A stretch of DNA of 7,084 nucleotides from positions 1 to 7,084 of the forward strand of contig JASLVI010000074.1 of the NCBI GenBank assembly GCA_030741455.1. The letters run 5' to 3'. This DNA comes from Candidatus Poseidoniaceae archaeon (GTDB lineage: Archaea > Thermoplasmatota > Poseidoniia > Poseidoniales > Poseidoniaceae). This document shows, in pieces, positions 5,595 through 7,084 of the stretch; position 1 is the stretch's first letter; every line of letters begins with the position of its first letter. A program made the translations under genes and the position numbers. The notes under the pieces are model-generated. The model made no database searches and was not told the DNA's origin. It was given only the letters and a program-made list of their open reading frames with translations.

Positions 5595-7084
5595 ATGGGA
5601 GAGGTGCGTACGCGTCGTCTTGTTGCATCATCGCTGGTGATGCTTCTCGTTCTCCTCGTTCCCGTAAGTGCTGAAGAAGGCGATTCGGTTCAACTCGAAA
5701 TCGATGTTGTTGATGACAATACGAAGCAATGGTATGGTGCTGGAGATCTCATTCTCCTTGACACCTCCATCCTCAACAACGGAGATGCGACCTCAATTAC
5801 CGAAGACCCATCTTGTGGAACGGTCATGATCGTTACCAATGCAGAAGGCGAGATTATCATCGATGAACGCTCAGCCTGTCGTGGACAGAGCCGTGGTCTT
5901 GACATCAATTCGGGAACCACTCCGTTGCAACAACATCAGTGGGACTTGACCGACCAAGATGGCGAACCAGTCTCACCAGGCCTTTACACCATCGCCATCG
6001 AACTCGCTGGATCTGCGTTGTCAGCCAGTGAAGTCATCATGGTTCAACAGAACGCAGGGCTTCCAAGTGAATTGGTCTTCTCAACTTCGTTATCGCACCG
6101 TAGTGATGTTCTTTCAATCGGTGAGCCAATGGTCGTCACTTACCAATTGCACAACCCTACTTCAGATACGATTGTACTAGATGCGTTGAACGAATGTATG
6201 CTTCTGATTGAATTCGAATCATCCATACTCGGCCCTTCATGCACCTCCGGTGCTGAAACCATTGCGCCTTATTCCATCATCTCGCTTGGACACACCTTGC
6301 TTCAACCGAGCATGATTGCAGAGAGCACCTTGACCATCCACACACCGGACGGGTTGCTCATCGATTCCTATGAAATGAGCGTTGAAGATGGTGTCGTTCC
6401 ATCGACACCGCTTGAAGCAACCATCAGCACCCTTTCAACCTCATTTATTCAAGGCGAATTGTTCGATGGTTCCATCGCACTCGTCAACGATGGAAGCGAA
6501 AATGAACTGCTTCGATTCACCAACACCTGTCGAGCCAGTTACTGGGTTGTGGATACAACTGGAAACATTGTGTTCGACACATTCGATCAAGCCAACTGTC
6601 GCAACGCTGAACTTGACGTGGTTGTTGGCGCATCATCCCAAAGCACGTTTGCGCTCCAATCCTGGGCCTTTGTCGATGAAGTTGGATGCTCCATGCTCAG
6701 CGGCGATTACGTCGTCGTTGCAGAAGTCTCTGAATTTGGCTATGCCTCGTCAACCGACCTCGACTTCCGTCGTGTCCAATCCGTTGATTGTGGAACAACG
6801 TCCCTTCCGATTCCTTCATTGTCCATCCAAACCGATGAGAACGATGTCCCTGTGTTCGAGCTCGAAGTCACGACCATGGACGAACAAACCGACATCCAAT
6901 GGCTCGAAATCTGTAAGGCGTCTGTCCAATTATGGAATCTTGATCTATCCGAAAAAGTGCTTGAAAAGAACGTCCTTTGCAATGGTGATGAACGAATCGA
7001 TGAAGCAATCCGTATTTCCTCAGACGATGCCCTCACCTTCGAAATCAGTGATTTGGGCGACTATGACTATCAAGATGCGCAGTA
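5595..7084 (+). CDS. Exported multi-module beta-sandwich protein, BsuPI/FlgD-Ig-like N-terminal module (3' truncated by window)
   Basis: The frame is open to the window end, giving 496 residues without a stop, so the C-terminus and any membrane anchor are unseen. The N-terminus is a classic signal peptide: RTRR, a hydrophobic core LVASSLVMLLVLLVPV and a likely cut after VSA (residue 26). An in-frame ATG at 5580 would add five residues; 5595 fits the TATA-like spacing better. Module 1 (about 33-150) has the run 'CGTVMIVTNAEGEIIIDE', then 'HQWDLTDQDGEPVSPGLYTI', resembling BsuPI/FlgD-Ig type sandwiches (wD..D..G..v.pG.Yt). Three further strand-rich modules follow at about 158-265, 274-399 and 407 to the end. 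Each has a Cys pair: C74/C95, C201/C216, C312/C335, C440/C462; C365 and C399 may form another pair in module 3. No catalytic motif or Asp-rich repeat is visible. It likely acts at the cell surface, perhaps with the neighbouring stalk protein. The fold is my pattern reading, not a searched match. Confidence 0.85.
   Translation, partial: MGEVRTRRLVASSLVMLLVLLVPVSAEEGDSVQLEIDVVDDNTKQWYGAGDLILLDTSILNNGDATSITEDPSCGTVMIVTNAEGEIIIDERSACRGQSRGLDINSGTTPLQQHQWDLTDQDGEPVSPGLYTIAIELAGSALSASEVIMVQQNAGLPSELVFSTSLSHRSDVLSIGEPMVVTYQLHNPTSDTIVLDALNECMLLIEFESSILGPSCTSGAETIAPYSIISLGHTLLQPSMIAESTLTIHTPDGLLIDSYEMSVEDGVVPSTPLEATISTLSTSFIQGELFDGSIALVNDGSENELLRFTNTCRASYWVVDTTGNIVFDTFDQANCRNAELDVVVGASSQSTFALQSWAFVDEVGCSMLSGDYVVVAEVSEFGYASSTDLDFRRVQSVDCGTTSLPIPSLSIQTDENDVPVFELEVTTMDEQTDIQWLEICKASVQLWNLDLSEKVLEKNVLCNGDERIDEAIRISSDDALTFEISDLGDYDYQDAQ

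Overview
The window reads as a chromosomal segment of a planktonic archaeon, most likely a Marine Group II euryarchaeon (Candidatus Poseidoniales) or a close relative. This is inference from gene style, not from a marker gene. The clues are long surface proteins built from Asp/Gly-rich 'DGDGYGDN' plus 'FPxDxTQW' repeats and ending in a membrane helix with a short charged tail, an archaeal-style fusion of a winged helix to a NACHT/STAND-like ATPase, TATA-like elements about 24-26 bases upstream of start codons without usable Shine-Dalgarno sites, and base composition that is neither strongly AT- nor GC-rich.

Layout: (1) 38-415 (+) encodes a thioredoxin with an intact WCGPC site. An 11-bp-arm inverted repeat covers its start codon. 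(2) 417-1967 (-) encodes a 516-residue winged-helix/STAND ATPase, tail to tail with thioredoxin and one base apart. (3) 1968-2069 is a 102-bp divergent intergenic region. (4) 2070-5540 (+) encodes a 1156-residue type I membrane protein: signal peptide, one thrombospondin type 3 (TSP3)-like calcium unit, a complete seven-bladed WD40-like propeller, a stalk of about 18 further acidic calcium-type units, one transmembrane helix and an 81-residue charged cytoplasmic tail. (5) After 54 bases, 5595 to the window end (+) encodes a second exported protein, cut off at 496 residues, with about four beta-sandwich modules. The first resembles the BsuPI / FlgD-Ig style fold, and each module carries a cysteine pair. 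No RNA genes, mobile elements or CRISPR arrays were seen, and no gene-free gap exceeds about 100 bases.

How they may work together: the two codirectional exported proteins look like parts of a cell-surface apparatus, with a calcium-stiffened stalk presenting a propeller and a disulfide-stapled multi-sandwich partner. The divergent winged-helix ATPase is a plausible local regulator. That link rests only on gene order. Thioredoxin is probably an independent housekeeping gene. The most unusual items are the propeller nested inside a TSP3 array with an apparently fully paired cysteine set, the tandem Cys-paired sandwich protein, and the hairpin or operator over the thioredoxin start.
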